Source of the DNA: Proteobacteria bacterium UBA1844
Lineage (GTDB): Bacteria > Pseudomonadota > Gammaproteobacteria > Steroidobacterales > Woeseiaceae
Direction: 5' to 3'
Length of the DNA stretch: 21,129 nucleotides
NCBI GenBank assembly: GCA_002338615.1
Contig: DDIS01000065.1
Span: forward strand, 1 to 21,129
How positions within the stretch are numbered: the first letter of the stretch is position 1; every line of letters starts with the position of its first letter. Shown here one piece after another: positions 1 through 8,036 of the stretch. The notes beneath the pieces were generated by a model. It did no database searches and was not told where the DNA came from. It was given only the letters and a program-made list of their open reading frames with translations. The translations under genes were made by a program, and so were the position numbers.

Positions 1-326
1 GCGTCTTCATTCTGCCGGTTGGCAACGCGGGTGAGCGCACGGACTTTCGAGTAGGAGAGCTCGCCAGTCGCAAAGCCTCGCGAGATTGCCGGCAGCCATT
101 TCAGCGCGTGCGCGACGCGCACTTTTTCGAGCGCTGTCGTCATGCTGAGATCGCAACGCCAGGCGAGCCACTCGGCGCAATTGTGCAGACCCCACTTCAG
201 CCAGCCGCCACGTTCGTCGAACTCGCGGATCAGCACGAGCAATTCGTAAGTGGCCGCGTTGATGCGGCCACACAGGTTCAGGATGTGGCGATCGAGATCC
301 TCGATCGGTGTGAGTTTGCTGGCCAT
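1..326 (-). CDS. DUF222 / HNH-endonuclease-type protein, N-terminal part, cut by the left edge
   Basis: The minus strand reads open from an ATG at 326-324 to the window edge, giving 108 residues that begin MASKLTPIEDLDRHILNLC. Segments such as REFDERGGWLKWG, NCAEWLAWRCDLS, ALEKVRVAHALKWLP and FATGELSYSKVRALTRVA match the N-terminal helical DUF222 region (13E12-repeat type). In known family members this region usually precedes a C-terminal HNH nuclease domain, which would lie outside the window. An AGAGGGA ribosome-binding sequence (339-333) sits six bases before the ATG, and a good promoter lies just upstream. The nuclease part is inferred from the family and not seen. Family members often occur in several copies per genome and their cellular role is poorly known. 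Confidence 0.8.
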   Translation of the reverse strand, partial: MASKLTPIEDLDRHILNLCGRINAATYELLVLIREFDERGGWLKWGLHNCAEWLAWRCDLSMTTALEKVRVAHALKWLPAISRGFATGELSYSKVRALTRVANRQNED

Positions 327-361
327 GACAGGTCCCTCTGGGCGGGTTTTTGGAACCTGTA

Positions 362-390
362 ATTATATACAGCTTCCGCCCTAATTTCCA
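362..390 (-). promoter_or_regulatory. Sigma-70-type promoter of the DUF222 gene
   Basis: Read on the minus strand there is TGGAAA (390-385, four of six matches to TTGACA), a 17-base spacer, and a perfect TATAAT (367-362). Initiation would fall near 355, giving a leader of about 29 bases before the ATG at 326. The surrounding DNA is AT-rich compared with its neighbours. Confidence 0.6.
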
Positions 391-845
391 TTTAAAAACA
401 AGTGTTTATAGGCAGTTCCACGTCGCAGAACAACACCGACGAATGCCCCATCAACCAACGGTAGCGAGATCGTCGGTGAATCTGATCCATCGGAAAGCGT
501 GGGGGCATCACGAATCAGTTGCCACCGACCAAAAAAACTGGGTGTCAATCGCATCAATTAGGTGTTGCCCCGACTGGCCGGTATGAGCGTTTTCGGCCCA
601 TCGCAATTATATTACTCGCAGGGCTGGGTTCGGCTAACCATAACTGGCGATCTCGCGCAGGACCAAACTGGGTTCTTCGTAAGCTTTCGCTTCGCTCGCA
701 AAATAGAGTTTTCAACAGTACTGGCCCGCAAGCGACCGTTGCCAGTTGTTGCTCGAATCGGCAGGTGGTGACCCCGAGCAAAAAGACTGAAAATCAATAG
801 TTCTGTAGGATGTCGACAGGGTTTCTCTTCTGAGTGCAATTTGAG
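391..845. other. Gene-free stretch between the divergent DUF222 and RidA genes
   Basis: I see no convincing gene in these roughly 450 bases. The short open frames have no start context and no recognisable domain. The stretch holds a perfect 9-base inverted repeat (434-442 with 470-478), a second pair ATGCCCC/GGGGCAT (443-449 with 502-508), and a shorter pair AACTGGC/GCCAGTT near 646 and 738. A weak -10-like TAGGAT (806-811), without a good -35, could serve the RidA gene. The part from about 590 to 800 has the look of a dispersed non-coding intergenic repeat, but that cannot be shown from one copy. Confidence 0.4.
434..478. repeat. Perfect 9-bp inverted repeat, possible hairpin or binding site
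   Basis: CACCGACGA (434-442) and TCGTCGGTG (470-478) are exact reverse complements separated by 27 bases. Neither arm extends further outward or inward. No T-tract follows, so it is not an intrinsic terminator on either strand. The loop contains the ATGCCCC that can instead pair with GGGGCAT at 502-508, so two alternative pairings exist. Confidence 0.4.
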
Positions 846-1235
846 ATGACTAGAAAATTAATATCAAGCGGTTCTGAATTTGAATCGAAAATAGGTTACT
901 CCAGAGCAGTGGTTGATGGTGATTTTATTTTTGTATCAGGCACCACCGGATATGACTATGAAACAATGACAATCTCGGAAAATGTCGTTGAGCAAGCGGA
1001 ACAGTGCTTCAAAAACATAAATGCAGCATTGCTGCAAGCAGATAGCACCATGTCAGACGTGGTTCGAATTACTTACGTTCTTCCAGACAAATCTGATTTT
1101 GAGGCCTGCTGGCCAGTCTTTAACAAATATCTTGGTACGGTTCGACCTGCCGCGATGATGATTGAAGCTGGATTGCTGGACGATAAAATGAAGCTTGAGG
1201 TTGAAGTGACAGCAAAGCGAGCAAGCGACAAATAA
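846..1235 (+). CDS. RidA family protein (YjgF/YER057c/UK114)
   Basis: This encodes a 129-residue protein beginning MTRKLISSGS, the usual length and start for Rid-family proteins. Family features visible are the GYSRAV..GDFIFVSGTTGYD strand region, QAEQCFKNINAAL, the SDVVRITYVLPD helix-strand, and VRPAAMMIEAGLL. The last contains Arg100, matching the conserved arginine that binds substrate carboxylate in RidA. RidA hydrolyses reactive enamine/imine intermediates such as 2-aminoacrylate. This branch (MTRKLISSG type) is not the archetypal RidA, so its substrate is uncertain. A GTG at 834 would add four residues, but ATG 846 fits homologues better; neither has a strong ribosome-binding site. The gene is clearly more AT-rich than its surroundings (18 G/C of 60 bases in 841-900, against 36 of 60 in 2941-3000), suggesting separate acquisition. 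Confidence 0.88.
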   Translation: MTRKLISSGSEFESKIGYSRAVVDGDFIFVSGTTGYDYETMTISENVVEQAEQCFKNINAALLQADSTMSDVVRITYVLPDKSDFEACWPVFNKYLGTVRPAAMMIEAGLLDDKMKLEVEVTAKRASDK

Positions 1236-1248
1236 CAGCGACGGACAA

Positions 1249-1293
1249 CCGGCTGCTTCCGACGTGCTGAGACGGTCGTTCGGATTAAGCCGG
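1249..1293. repeat. Imperfect inverted repeat downstream of the RidA gene
   Basis: CCGGCT (1249-1254) and CCGA (1259-1262) pair with TCGG (1280-1283) and AGCCGG (1288-1293), with symmetric four-base internal gaps and a 17-base loop. An overlapping smaller hairpin can form between GTTC and GAAC around 1278-1296. It lies 13 bases after the RidA stop and could protect or end that transcript, but no T-tract follows, so I do not call a terminator. Confidence 0.3.
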
Positions 1294-1382
1294 AACGATA
1301 ATTGCTGGCGCAATGCGGATTCTGAGAGCCGCCTATCAAGCGCTATCTGCCAGGCATCCCGCAGGCGACCCACGGCGGGCGG

Positions 1383-1410
1383 TTGACAGGCAGGGCATAT
1401 TTGATACGTT
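1383..1410 (+). promoter_or_regulatory. Promoter of the YdeI-type gene with extended -10; predicts a leaderless mRNA
   Basis: A perfect TTGACA (1383-1388) is followed by a 16-base spacer and TACGTT (1405-1410), preceded by TG at 1402-1403 as in extended -10 elements. The usual initiation distance places the first transcribed base at about 1417, which is the A of the gene's ATG. No ribosome-binding sequence precedes that ATG. Confidence 0.45.
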
Positions 1411-1416
1411 GAATAT

Positions 1417-1725
1417 ATGAAAAAGAAACTTTCAGGCGGCCTTGTACACGATATGCCCGCTGATTTAGTCAGCGCGCTGACTAAAACGAAGGAAATCACC
1501 AGCCTCTGGGAAAACCTGACGCCAATCGGCCGGAACGAGTTTATTTGTTGGGTTGAAGATGCAAAACAACAAAAGACTCGCGCAAGGCGGATCGATCGAA
1601 CGGTAGACGAGCTTCTCGAAGGTCAAAAACGTCCATGCTGTTGGGTGGGTTGCATTCATCGCACCGACAAGAAACCCAGCAAATGGCAGCAGGACGTCTT
1701 GATCGACAAGAAGCCGAGAAGATGA
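1417..1725 (+). CDS. YdeI/OmpD-associated (OmdA-like) family small protein
   Basis: This is a 102-residue soluble protein. The core SGGLVHDMPADLVSALTK, then LWENLTPIGRNEFICWVEDA, TRARRIDRTVDELLEG and the cysteine-rich RPCCWVGCIHR, is characteristic of the YdeI/OmpD-associated (bacteriocin-protection) family. Some members carry this as a C-terminal domain; this one is stand-alone. The biochemical role is unknown; the bacteriocin-resistance label comes from enterobacterial relatives and should not be transferred directly. The ATG at 1417 has no ribosome-binding site and coincides with the predicted transcription start. An ATG at 1453 is possible but would remove conserved residues. The last four bases overlap the start of the M28 peptidase gene (ATGA), suggesting co-translation despite no obvious functional link. 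Confidence 0.8.
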   Translation: MKKKLSGGLVHDMPADLVSALTKTKEITSLWENLTPIGRNEFICWVEDAKQQKTRARRIDRTVDELLEGQKRPCCWVGCIHRTDKKPSKWQQDVLIDKKPRR

Positions 1726-3461
1726 TACGCAACACGGTGATTGCTTTGTCGTACCGACAACTCTTGCTCGTTGCGCTTATCGCGGGCCTGGTTGGCTGCG
1801 GAAACGCTGACATGGAAACCACTACGGCACCCGATGCCGCCGACAACGCGAACGCGGCGGGTGAAAATTCCGCGCGGATAGAAATGGATCGTTTGGCGGC
1901 CACGGTCAAGGTGCTGGCATCCGACGAGTTTGAAGGTCGGGCGCCCGGAACGCCCGGCGGCAGAAAAACCGTTAGATACCTGGTCGAACAATTCGCAGCC
2001 CTCGGCCTTGAGCCGGGCGGCGAGAGCGGCTCCTGGGTTCAGACGGTGCCGATGATCAGAACGCAGGTGCAGACACCTGCAACGATGCAATTTAGGGTCG
2101 GCGGCAAAATACAAACGCTGCAGCAAGAGATCGATATTGCAGCCGATACGGTGCGCCCGGTCCAGTCCATTGCGATCGACGCGCCGGTCGTGTTCGTCGG
2201 TTTCGGTGCCTCCGCGCCGGAGCGCGACTGGGATGACTACGGCGATATTGACCTTGCCGGCAAGGTCGCAATTTACCTTGTCAACGATCCGGACTTTGCA
2301 GCGACGCCCGACGAGCCTGTTGCCGGGCGCTTTGGCGATCGTCGTATGACCTATTACGGCCGGTGGGCGTACAAATATGCCGAAGCGGCCCGACGCGGCG
2401 CTACGGCGGCGCTGGTCATTCACGAAACCGAAGCGGCCGGTTATGGCTGGAATGTTGCTTCATCCTCGCCGGGCGAAAACTACGCGGTGGTACGAGACGG
2501 GTCCGGAACGGATCCCGTGCTGCTGCAGGGGTGGTTGCAAGGCGACGCAGCCGCGAAACTTTTCAGCGCGGCCGGTTACGATCTCGACGAGCTGCGCGTT
2601 CGTGCCCGCAGTCCGGACTTCAAAGCATTCGAGCTTCGCGACGTCACGTTTCACGCCGATTTGCAGGTTAAAGTCGAAACTATCGAGAGCAGCAACGTGC
2701 TCGCCAGGCTGCCCGGCACAAGCCGTCCCGATGAAATTCTCATGGTCTCCAGCCACTGGGATGCTTACGGCCTCGGTGAACCCGATGCCGAAGGTCGAAC
2801 CATGAGGCCCGGCGCCAATGACGACGCACTGGGTACGGCCGGCGTGCTCGAAATCGCGCGCGTACTTACAGCAGGCGCCCCGTTGGAGCGCAGCGTTGTG
2901 TTCGCGGTATGGACCGCGGAGGAGAGCGGCCTGCTCGGGTCGGAAGCATACGCTAACGATCCCGTGTATCCGCTCGAGAAGACGGTGGCGAACCTGACGC
3001 TGGATATTCTGCAAACCGCCGGCCCGGCCCGCGACGTGATACTCGTCGGCGAAGGCCAGAGCGACCTGGAAGACGATCTTGCAAGTGCAGCGGCGAGCCA
3101 GGGGCGCGTTGTGACGCCCGAGAGCCTGCCGGAAAATGGCCTGTTCTTTCGTGCCGATCATTTTTCATTGGCGCAACGCGGCGTGCCGGTGCTGCTCATC
3201 ATGGGGATTGCCGGCGGTGCGGATTTGATCGAGGGCGGACGCGAAGCAGGCGAGCAGTGGATCGCCGACTACATCGCTAACTGCTATCACCAGACTTGTG
3301 ATACGTGGAGCCCTGACTGGGACTTGCGTGGCGCCGCCGAGGATATTGAGCTTTTCAGAATCATAATCGATGATCTCGGTAACTCGACCCGCTGGCCGAA
3401 GTGGAAAGCGGGCTCGGAATTCAAGGCAATACGAGCGCAAAGCGCGGATGCGCGCCCATAA
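1722..3461 (+). CDS. M28-family zinc metallopeptidase, lipoprotein
   Basis: This is a 579-residue exported peptidase. The N-terminus has a basic start, a hydrophobic run and a lipobox LVGC with Cys26; Gly at +2 predicts outer-membrane sorting. A conserved EFEGRAPGTPGG segment follows, then a protease-associated (PA)-type insert at about 110-250 and the M28 catalytic domain. Likely zinc ligands are His345 (SSHWDA), Asp367 (GANDDALG), Glu401 with catalytic Glu400 (TAEESGLLGS), Asp428 (NLTLDIL) and His523 (NCYHQTCD). All are present, so an active aminopeptidase or carboxypeptidase on periplasmic or outer-membrane peptides is expected; exact specificity is unknown. I chose ATG 1722, which makes a four-base ATGA overlap with the preceding gene and gives a proper lipoprotein signal. 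An in-frame start at 1635 would bury that signal behind 29 residues translated from the upstream gene's DNA. Confidence 0.9.
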   Translation: MIRNTVIALSYRQLLLVALIAGLVGCGNADMETTTAPDAADNANAAGENSARIEMDRLAATVKVLASDEFEGRAPGTPGGRKTVRYLVEQFAALGLEPGGESGSWVQTVPMIRTQVQTPATMQFRVGGKIQTLQQEIDIAADTVRPVQSIAIDAPVVFVGFGASAPERDWDDYGDIDLAGKVAIYLVNDPDFAATPDEPVAGRFGDRRMTYYGRWAYKYAEAARRGATAALVIHETEAAGYGWNVASSSPGENYAVVRDGSGTDPVLLQGWLQGDAAAKLFSAAGYDLDELRVRARSPDFKAFELRDVTFHADLQVKVETIESSNVLARLPGTSRPDEILMVSSHWDAYGLGEPDAEGRTMRPGANDDALGTAGVLEIARVLTAGAPLERSVVFAVWTAEESGLLGSEAYANDPVYPLEKTVANLTLDILQTAGPARDVILVGEGQSDLEDDLASAAASQGRVVTPESLPENGLFFRADHFSLAQRGVPVLLIMGIAGGADLIEGGREAGEQWIADYIANCYHQTCDTWSPDWDLRGAAEDIELFRIIIDDLGNSTRWPKWKAGSEFKAIRAQSADARP

Positions 3462-3499
3462 CGACAGGGAACGTGGCGGCGCTCGATCTTATGCGACAA

Positions 3500-3528
3500 T
3501 TGACGCCGTTTTTGCAATTCCTTTGAGT
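3500..3528 (+). promoter_or_regulatory. Possible promoter of the malQ-glg operon
   Basis: TTGACG (3500-3505, five of six to consensus) is followed after 17 bases by TTGAGT (3523-3528), only three of six to TATAAT. Initiation near 3535 would leave about 35 bases before the GTG start of malQ. The -35 is good and the -10 poor, so this promoter may need an activator. AATTG/CAATT half-sites flank the spacer. Confidence 0.3.
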
Positions 3529-3556
3529 TGCCCGGTGCACAATGCCGGTTCTGCCT

Positions 3557-3560
3557 GGAG
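3557..3560 (+). promoter_or_regulatory. Ribosome-binding site that decides the malQ start
   Basis: GGAG lies nine bases before GTG 3570. The in-frame TTG at 3528 has no such sequence and falls inside the candidate -10 element, so GTG 3570 is preferred. Confidence 0.5.
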
Positions 3561-3569
3561 CCGTATCTC

Positions 3570-5111
3570 GTGGCACTACCCGAACACAGGTCCGCCGGTA
3601 TCTGCCTGCACTTGACAGCATTGCCGGGCGCCTATGGTATTGGTGAACTCGGGGCCAGTGCACATCGATTCATCGATTTTCTGAGCCATGCCGGCATGCG
3701 CATCTGGCAATTCCTGCCTACCGGCCCAACGGCATACGGCAATTCTCCGTATCAACCATTGTCTGTTTTTGCCGGCAATCCGCTGCTCATTGATATTGAA
3801 GCCCTGTTGGACGAGAGCCTGCTCCTGCCCGACGAAGTGGCTCCATTGACTGAGCTCGCGCGGAACAGGGTCGATTTCATGGCGCTGGTGCCGTTAAAGA
3901 CCCAGCTCATCGGCCGTGCCTGTCGCCGCTTCATCGAGCGGGCGGACCCGGCGCGGCACGCAAAATTCGATGCATTCTGTGACGCGCATGACAAGGCCTG
4001 GCTGCACGACTTCGCACTGTTTCAAACCTTAAAGACTTTGCATCATGAGCGTGCATGGCCGGAGTGGGACGAGCCTGTTCGACAACGCGACGGCGCTGCC
4101 TTAGCTGCGTTTGCCAGCCAGGCGCAACAGTCGATCATGGCAGCCAAGGTCGCGCAGTTTCTGTTTGCCGAGCAATGGCAAAAGTTGCAGGAGCATGCGG
4201 CACGACGGGGCGTTCTCCTGTTTGGTGACGTTCCTATCTATATCGCGCTCGACAGCGTAGACGCCTGGGCTAACAGGAAGCTACTGCTCCTCGCTGCAAA
4301 CGGGCAGCCACTCGAAGTCGCCGGCGTGCCGCCTGATTATTTCAGCGACGACGGCCAACTGTGGGGTAACCCGTTGTACGACTGGGAATTTCAGGCAAGC
4401 ACGAACTTCGAATGGTGGACTGATCGTTTGCGCTACGCGACCGCGATCAGCGACATGCTTCGCATCGATCACTTCCGCGGCTTCGAATCCTACTGGGCGG
4501 TGCCAGCGAGCTCGACAACGGCGCGTGACGGACAATGGCGAAAAGGCCCGGGCGATGCGATTTTCTCGGCAATGCACAAAGCGCTGGGCGATCTGCCGAT
4601 CGTGGCGGAAGACCTCGGGATGATTACAGAGGAGGTCAATGAATTGCGAGAGCGGCATCGGTTTCCGGGCATGAAGGTATTGCAATTTCTACTCGAAGAC
4701 CCCGCATACACAATCGAGCAGATCCCGGAAAACTCGGTTTGCTACACGGGTACTCACGATAACGACACAACGTACGGCTGGTTCCATGGCAGCCCCGGTG
4801 ACGTGCGCAGCGCCGAACAAATTATGCACACACAACAGACGGTTCTGGCGACAACGGGTGGCGCAAAAGAGACCGTCGTCTCCGATCTCATCAGGCTTGC
4901 CCTGGCATCACCTGCTCGAATTGCGATGTTCCCGATGCAGGACATTCTCAATTTGCCGTCGGATTCCCGGTTCAACACGCCCGGTACCATCGGTTGCAAC
5001 TGGCAATGGCGATTGAGGTCCGGAGATCTCGACGCTGTCCTTGCCAACCGTGTTCGGGAATGGGTCGCGAGCAGCGGGCGTAGTGCGGCCACAGTGTTAC
5101 AATCCCGATAG
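3570..5111 (+). CDS. malQ: 4-alpha-glucanotransferase (amylomaltase, GH77)
   Basis: MalQ transfers alpha-1,4-glucan segments between maltodextrins and releases glucose, acting in the cytoplasm on the short chains left by phosphorylase and debranching enzyme. From GTG 3570 the protein has 513 residues and begins MALPEHRSAGICLHLTALPG, matching the usual GH77 start (RSSGILLHPTSLPG-like). GIGELG, WQFLPTGPTAYGNSPYQ and SVFAGNPLLID follow. Catalytic residues are visible: nucleophile Asp300 (RIDHFRG), general acid/base Glu347 (IVAEDLG) and Asp397 (THDNDT). Nucleophile and acid are 47 residues apart, as in Thermus amylomaltase. It is the first gene of the glycogen operon, 50 bases before glgC. A TTG at 3528 would give 527 residues but adds a non-conserved tail. 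Confidence 0.95.
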   Translation: MALPEHRSAGICLHLTALPGAYGIGELGASAHRFIDFLSHAGMRIWQFLPTGPTAYGNSPYQPLSVFAGNPLLIDIEALLDESLLLPDEVAPLTELARNRVDFMALVPLKTQLIGRACRRFIERADPARHAKFDAFCDAHDKAWLHDFALFQTLKTLHHERAWPEWDEPVRQRDGAALAAFASQAQQSIMAAKVAQFLFAEQWQKLQEHAARRGVLLFGDVPIYIALDSVDAWANRKLLLLAANGQPLEVAGVPPDYFSDDGQLWGNPLYDWEFQASTNFEWWTDRLRYATAISDMLRIDHFRGFESYWAVPASSTTARDGQWRKGPGDAIFSAMHKALGDLPIVAEDLGMITEEVNELRERHRFPGMKVLQFLLEDPAYTIEQIPENSVCYTGTHDNDTTYGWFHGSPGDVRSAEQIMHTQQTVLATTGGAKETVVSDLIRLALASPARIAMFPMQDILNLPSDSRFNTPGTIGCNWQWRLRSGDLDAVLANRVREWVASSGRSAATVLQSR

Positions 5112-5161
5112 CCGACGCTGCAGAGAAGAAAATCAAAAGATGAGCCGAAAGAGCAACAGCG

Positions 5162-6442
5162 ATGCCACAGGTCATGACTGAAGACTCAAGATTCGTCAGT
5201 CGTATGACGCGCGAAACCCTGGCGCTCATTCTCGCCGGTGGACGAGGTAGCCGTTTGCATGAGTTAACCGAGTGGCGCGCAAAGCCTTCGCTGCCTTTCG
5301 GCGGCAAATTTCGTATCATCGATTTCGCCTTGTCCAACTGCGTCAATTCCGGCATCCGCCGCATAGGCGTCATAACGCAATACAAGGCACACTCGCTGAT
5401 TCGCCATATCGTCCAGGGTTGGACCCGGTTTTCTATTGATCGCGGCGAATTCGTTGAGATCCTGCCAGCATCGCAACGGGTTGGTGGCGAGTGGTACCGT
5501 GGTACCGCCGATGCGATTTACCAGAACCTCGATATCATTCGAACCCACGAGCCAAAGCTCGTATTGATCCTGGCCGGCGACCATATCTACAAAATGGATT
5601 ACGCGCCGCTGCTCGCCGCCCATGCCGAGACCGGGGCAGACATGACCGTCTGCTGCACTGAAGTACCGCTGGCGGCGGCTGCGGGCACGCTGGGCGTCAT
5701 GACGGTCAACGAGGATGGCCGCGTTATCGCTTTTGATGAAAAGCCCGAGCATCCGACACCCATTCCCGGACAGAGCGAGCTCTGCCTTGCATCGATGGGC
5801 AACTACCTGTTTAACACCAGCTTCCTCTACGAACAGGTCATCAAAGACGCCGACGACCCGGTCACGCAACATGACTTTGGACGTAATGTCATTCCATCAA
5901 TCATCGAGAAGTATCATGTTCATGCGTACCCGTTTCGCGATCCTGCCACGGGCGCGCAGGCCTATTGGCGCGATGTCGGGACCCTGGACGCTTACTGGGA
6001 GGCCAACATGGAACTGGTGTCGGTCAGCCCGGAGCTCAACATCTATGACCAAAACTGGCCGATTCTCACGAACCAGGTGCAGGCGCCGCCTGCAAAATTT
6101 GTTTTTGATGATGACGACCGGCGTGGCTCTGCCGTTGATTCGATGGTATCCGGTGGCTGTGTGATTTCCGGGACCAGCATCAAGCGCTCACTGGTGTCCT
6201 CTAACTGCCGGATAAGTTCCTACGGCAAGGTCAGGGATTCCGTCATATTGCCCGACGTTGAAATTGGCCGACGATGTAGTATTAACCGCACAATCATCGA
6301 TCGGGGCGCGATCATTCCAAAATCTTTTGTGGTTGGCGAGAATCACGATGACGATCGCCGCCGCGGCTTTCGCGTTACCGAAAATGGGGTGACCCTGGTT
6401 ACGCCGGATATGCTCGGCCAGACCTTGCACTTCGTTCGATAG
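5162..6442 (+). CDS. glgC: Glucose-1-phosphate adenylyltransferase (ADP-glucose pyrophosphorylase)
   Basis: GlgC makes ADP-glucose from glucose-1-phosphate and ATP, the committed and usually allosterically controlled step of bacterial glycogen synthesis. The 426-residue protein carries the nucleotide-binding loop [12 protein letters not shown], then [41 protein letters not shown], the glucose-1-phosphate lysine motif [16 protein letters not shown] and [18 protein letters not shown]. The C-terminal left-handed beta-helix region starts at about 300 ([19 protein letters not shown]). Length matches the E. coli enzyme (431). ATG codons at 5174 and 5204 are alternative starts; the region before ALILAGG is variable in the family. 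The stop is one base before the glgA start. Confidence 0.96.
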   Translation: MPQVMTEDSRFVSRMTRETLALILAGGRGSRLHELTEWRAKPSLPFGGKFRIIDFALSNCVNSGIRRIGVITQYKAHSLIRHIVQGWTRFSIDRGEFVEILPASQRVGGEWYRGTADAIYQNLDIIRTHEPKLVLILAGDHIYKMDYAPLLAAHAETGADMTVCCTEVPLAAAAGTLGVMTVNEDGRVIAFDEKPEHPTPIPGQSELCLASMGNYLFNTSFLYEQVIKDADDPVTQHDFGRNVIPSIIEKYHVHAYPFRDPATGAQAYWRDVGTLDAYWEANMELVSVSPELNIYDQNWPILTNQVQAPPAKFVFDDDDRRGSAVDSMVSGGCVISGTSIKRSLVSSNCRISSYGKVRDSVILPDVEIGRRCSINRTIIDRGAIIPKSFVVGENHDDDRRRGFRVTENGVTLVTPDMLGQTLHFVR

Positions 6443-6443
6443 C

Positions 6444-8036
6444 GTGCACAGCGTTCTCATATTGGCGGCTGAAAATGCTGCAGTGCCTGGTGGCAAAGTT
6501 GGCGGAATAGGCGATGTCGTCCGTGACTTGCCATTGGCATTGGCGCGAGGCGGCCGGCAATGTACGGTACTGACACCGGGCTACGGTGTGTTTGGCAGGC
6601 TAGCGGGCGCAAAAAAGATAGGCCGTGTGCGCACCGACTTTGGTGGCGCATCGGAGGTGCTGGACCTCTATCGACTGCCGGGTAACGTTGACAGCGTCGA
6701 GTACCTGGCGCTTGAGCATCCTTTATTTGCCGCGTGTGGCGCCGGCCGCATTTATTGTAGCGACCCGAAAGATCGTCCGTTCGCGACCGACGCAACGCGG
6801 TTCGCCCTGTTTTCGGCCGCTGCGGCTGCCTACGTTACGGGACTCGGCAATAAGCCCTCCGTTGTCCATCTCAACGACTGGCACACCGCATTTTATCTGC
6901 TGCTTCGTGCATTCGATCCGGCGCAGAAGGCGCTGCTGCCAATTCGCACGGTATACACCATTCATAACCTGGCGCTGCAGGGAATCCGTCCGCTGGCCGA
7001 TGATCCGTCATCTCTTGAAACATGGTTTCCGAAACTGGAATACAGGCTTTCCGCCGTGGTGGACCCGCGTTACAAGGACTGCATGAACGCCATGGCGATC
7101 GGTATCCGCCTTGCGGATGCCGTGAACACGGTGTCGCCGACCTACCTCGCTGAAATTACGACGCCGGGCCACGATCATAGCGAAGGTCTGGCCAATGAAT
7201 TGGCCCTGCCGGCCCGCGAGCACCGATTGTTTGGCATCCTGAATGGTTGTGATTATCCGGAGCGGAAGACTCGAAAACCATCCTTCAAAACCCTGCTGCA
7301 ACTGGCAACGCGAAGTGTCCGGAACTGGATGGGTAACACCCGGAGCCTGCCCACTGCACTTTACCTCGCCGAACGAAAACTGGCCGCGCTGCCGGCTCGG
7401 CGGCCGGCAATGATTGTTACCAGCATCGGCCGCCTTACGCCGCAAAAAGCGCGCCTTTTCCTGGAGCCTTTGCCCGCCAGGAACTCCGGCGAACAGTCCG
7501 TCAGGGATGCAACCGGCGTCACGCACGAGGACACGCCACTTGAGCGCATCCTGAGTGAAGCGGGTAGTGATGTCTGCATCATCATTCTGGGCAGTGGTGA
7601 TCCGGAGATTGAAGTTGCAATCAGCAGGATCAGCGTGACACATGCGAACCTGATTTTTCTGAACGGGTTCGATGAACAACTCGCGGACGCGCTGTATGCC
7701 ATCGGCGACCTGTTCCTGATGCCATCTACCTTCGAACCCTGTGGTATCAGCCAGATGCTGGCCATGCGAGCCGGGCAGCCGTGTGTCGTCAATGACGTTG
7801 GTGGATTGCACGATACCGTCAACGACAATGTCAACGGTTTTGTATTTTCGGGTGACACGATCGAGCAGCAGGCGGAGGCATTCGTCGCCCGCATCCATGA
7901 GGCCATCACTCTAAAACGCAACGATCCCGATGGGTACAAAGCCATGCGGCAGCAAGCAGCGTCAGCCCGATTCAGCTGGGACGCCGCTGCTAGAGAATAT
8001 GACGAGAAGCTTTACCGTGAACAACAAATTGGCTGA
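6444..8036 (+). CDS. glgA: Glycogen synthase (GT5), gammaproteobacterial variant
   Basis: GlgA elongates alpha-1,4-glucan from ADP-glucose. The 530-residue protein starts at a GTG one base after glgC stops, without an evident ribosome-binding site, so translation is probably coupled. The N-terminal GT-B domain has the ADP-glucose loop as [11 protein letters not shown] (Lys18) and VHLNDWHTA. The C-terminal domain has [27 protein letters not shown] and the catalytic [23 protein letters not shown]. It differs from E. coli GlgA between NGCDY and [12 protein letters not shown]: the NGxDYxxWNP and RLxxQKGxD motifs are altered, and a longer polar stretch is present (about 330-370). I recall similar variants in Shewanella and Alteromonas-type bacteria, so this looks like a lineage type and not damage. 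It overlaps glgB by 38 bases. Confidence 0.92.
   Translation: MHSVLILAAENAAVPGGKVGGIGDVVRDLPLALARGGRQCTVLTPGYGVFGRLAGAKKIGRVRTDFGGASEVLDLYRLPGNVDSVEYLALEHPLFAACGAGRIYCSDPKDRPFATDATRFALFSAAAAAYVTGLGNKPSVVHLNDWHTAFYLLLRAFDPAQKALLPIRTVYTIHNLALQGIRPLADDPSSLETWFPKLEYRLSAVVDPRYKDCMNAMAIGIRLADAVNTVSPTYLAEITTPGHDHSEGLANELALPAREHRLFGILNGCDYPERKTRKPSFKTLLQLATRSVRNWMGNTRSLPTALYLAERKLAALPARRPAMIVTSIGRLTPQKARLFLEPLPARNSGEQSVRDATGVTHEDTPLERILSEAGSDVCIIILGSGDPEIEVAISRISVTHANLIFLNGFDEQLADALYAIGDLFLMPSTFEPCGISQMLAMRAGQPCVVNDVGGLHDTVNDNVNGFVFSGDTIEQQAEAFVARIHEAITLKRNDPDGYKAMRQQAASARFSWDAAAREYDEKLYREQQIG

Noticed and set aside
1249..1293. Intrinsic terminator for the RidA gene.
   Set aside because: A hairpin is possible but there is no T-tract and the stem is interrupted.
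1635..1721. Upstream in-frame start for the M28 peptidase.
   Set aside because: It would bury the lipoprotein signal and lies inside the YdeI-type gene; ATG 1722 gives a four-base overlap and a correct lipobox.
3528..3569. TTG start for malQ.
   Set aside because: No ribosome-binding site and a non-conserved, cysteine-containing extension; GTG 3570 has GGAG at good spacing.
5140..5181. A 13-codon open frame (starting MSRKSNSD) overlapping the glgC start, preceded by AGAAGA, as a possible leader peptide.
   Set aside because: Too short to test, with no run of regulatory codons and no attenuator-like hairpins around it; chance is the simplest explanation.
7008..7898. Long minus-strand open frame opposite glgA (similar ones lie opposite the GH15 gene at 19279-20178 and at 1656-2423).
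   Set aside because: Low-complexity, arginine-rich translations with no motif; the plus strand encodes conserved enzymes.
7930..7998. Upstream in-frame start for glgB.
   Set aside because: It would need more than 100 bases of overlap with glgA and adds a tail absent from branching enzymes.
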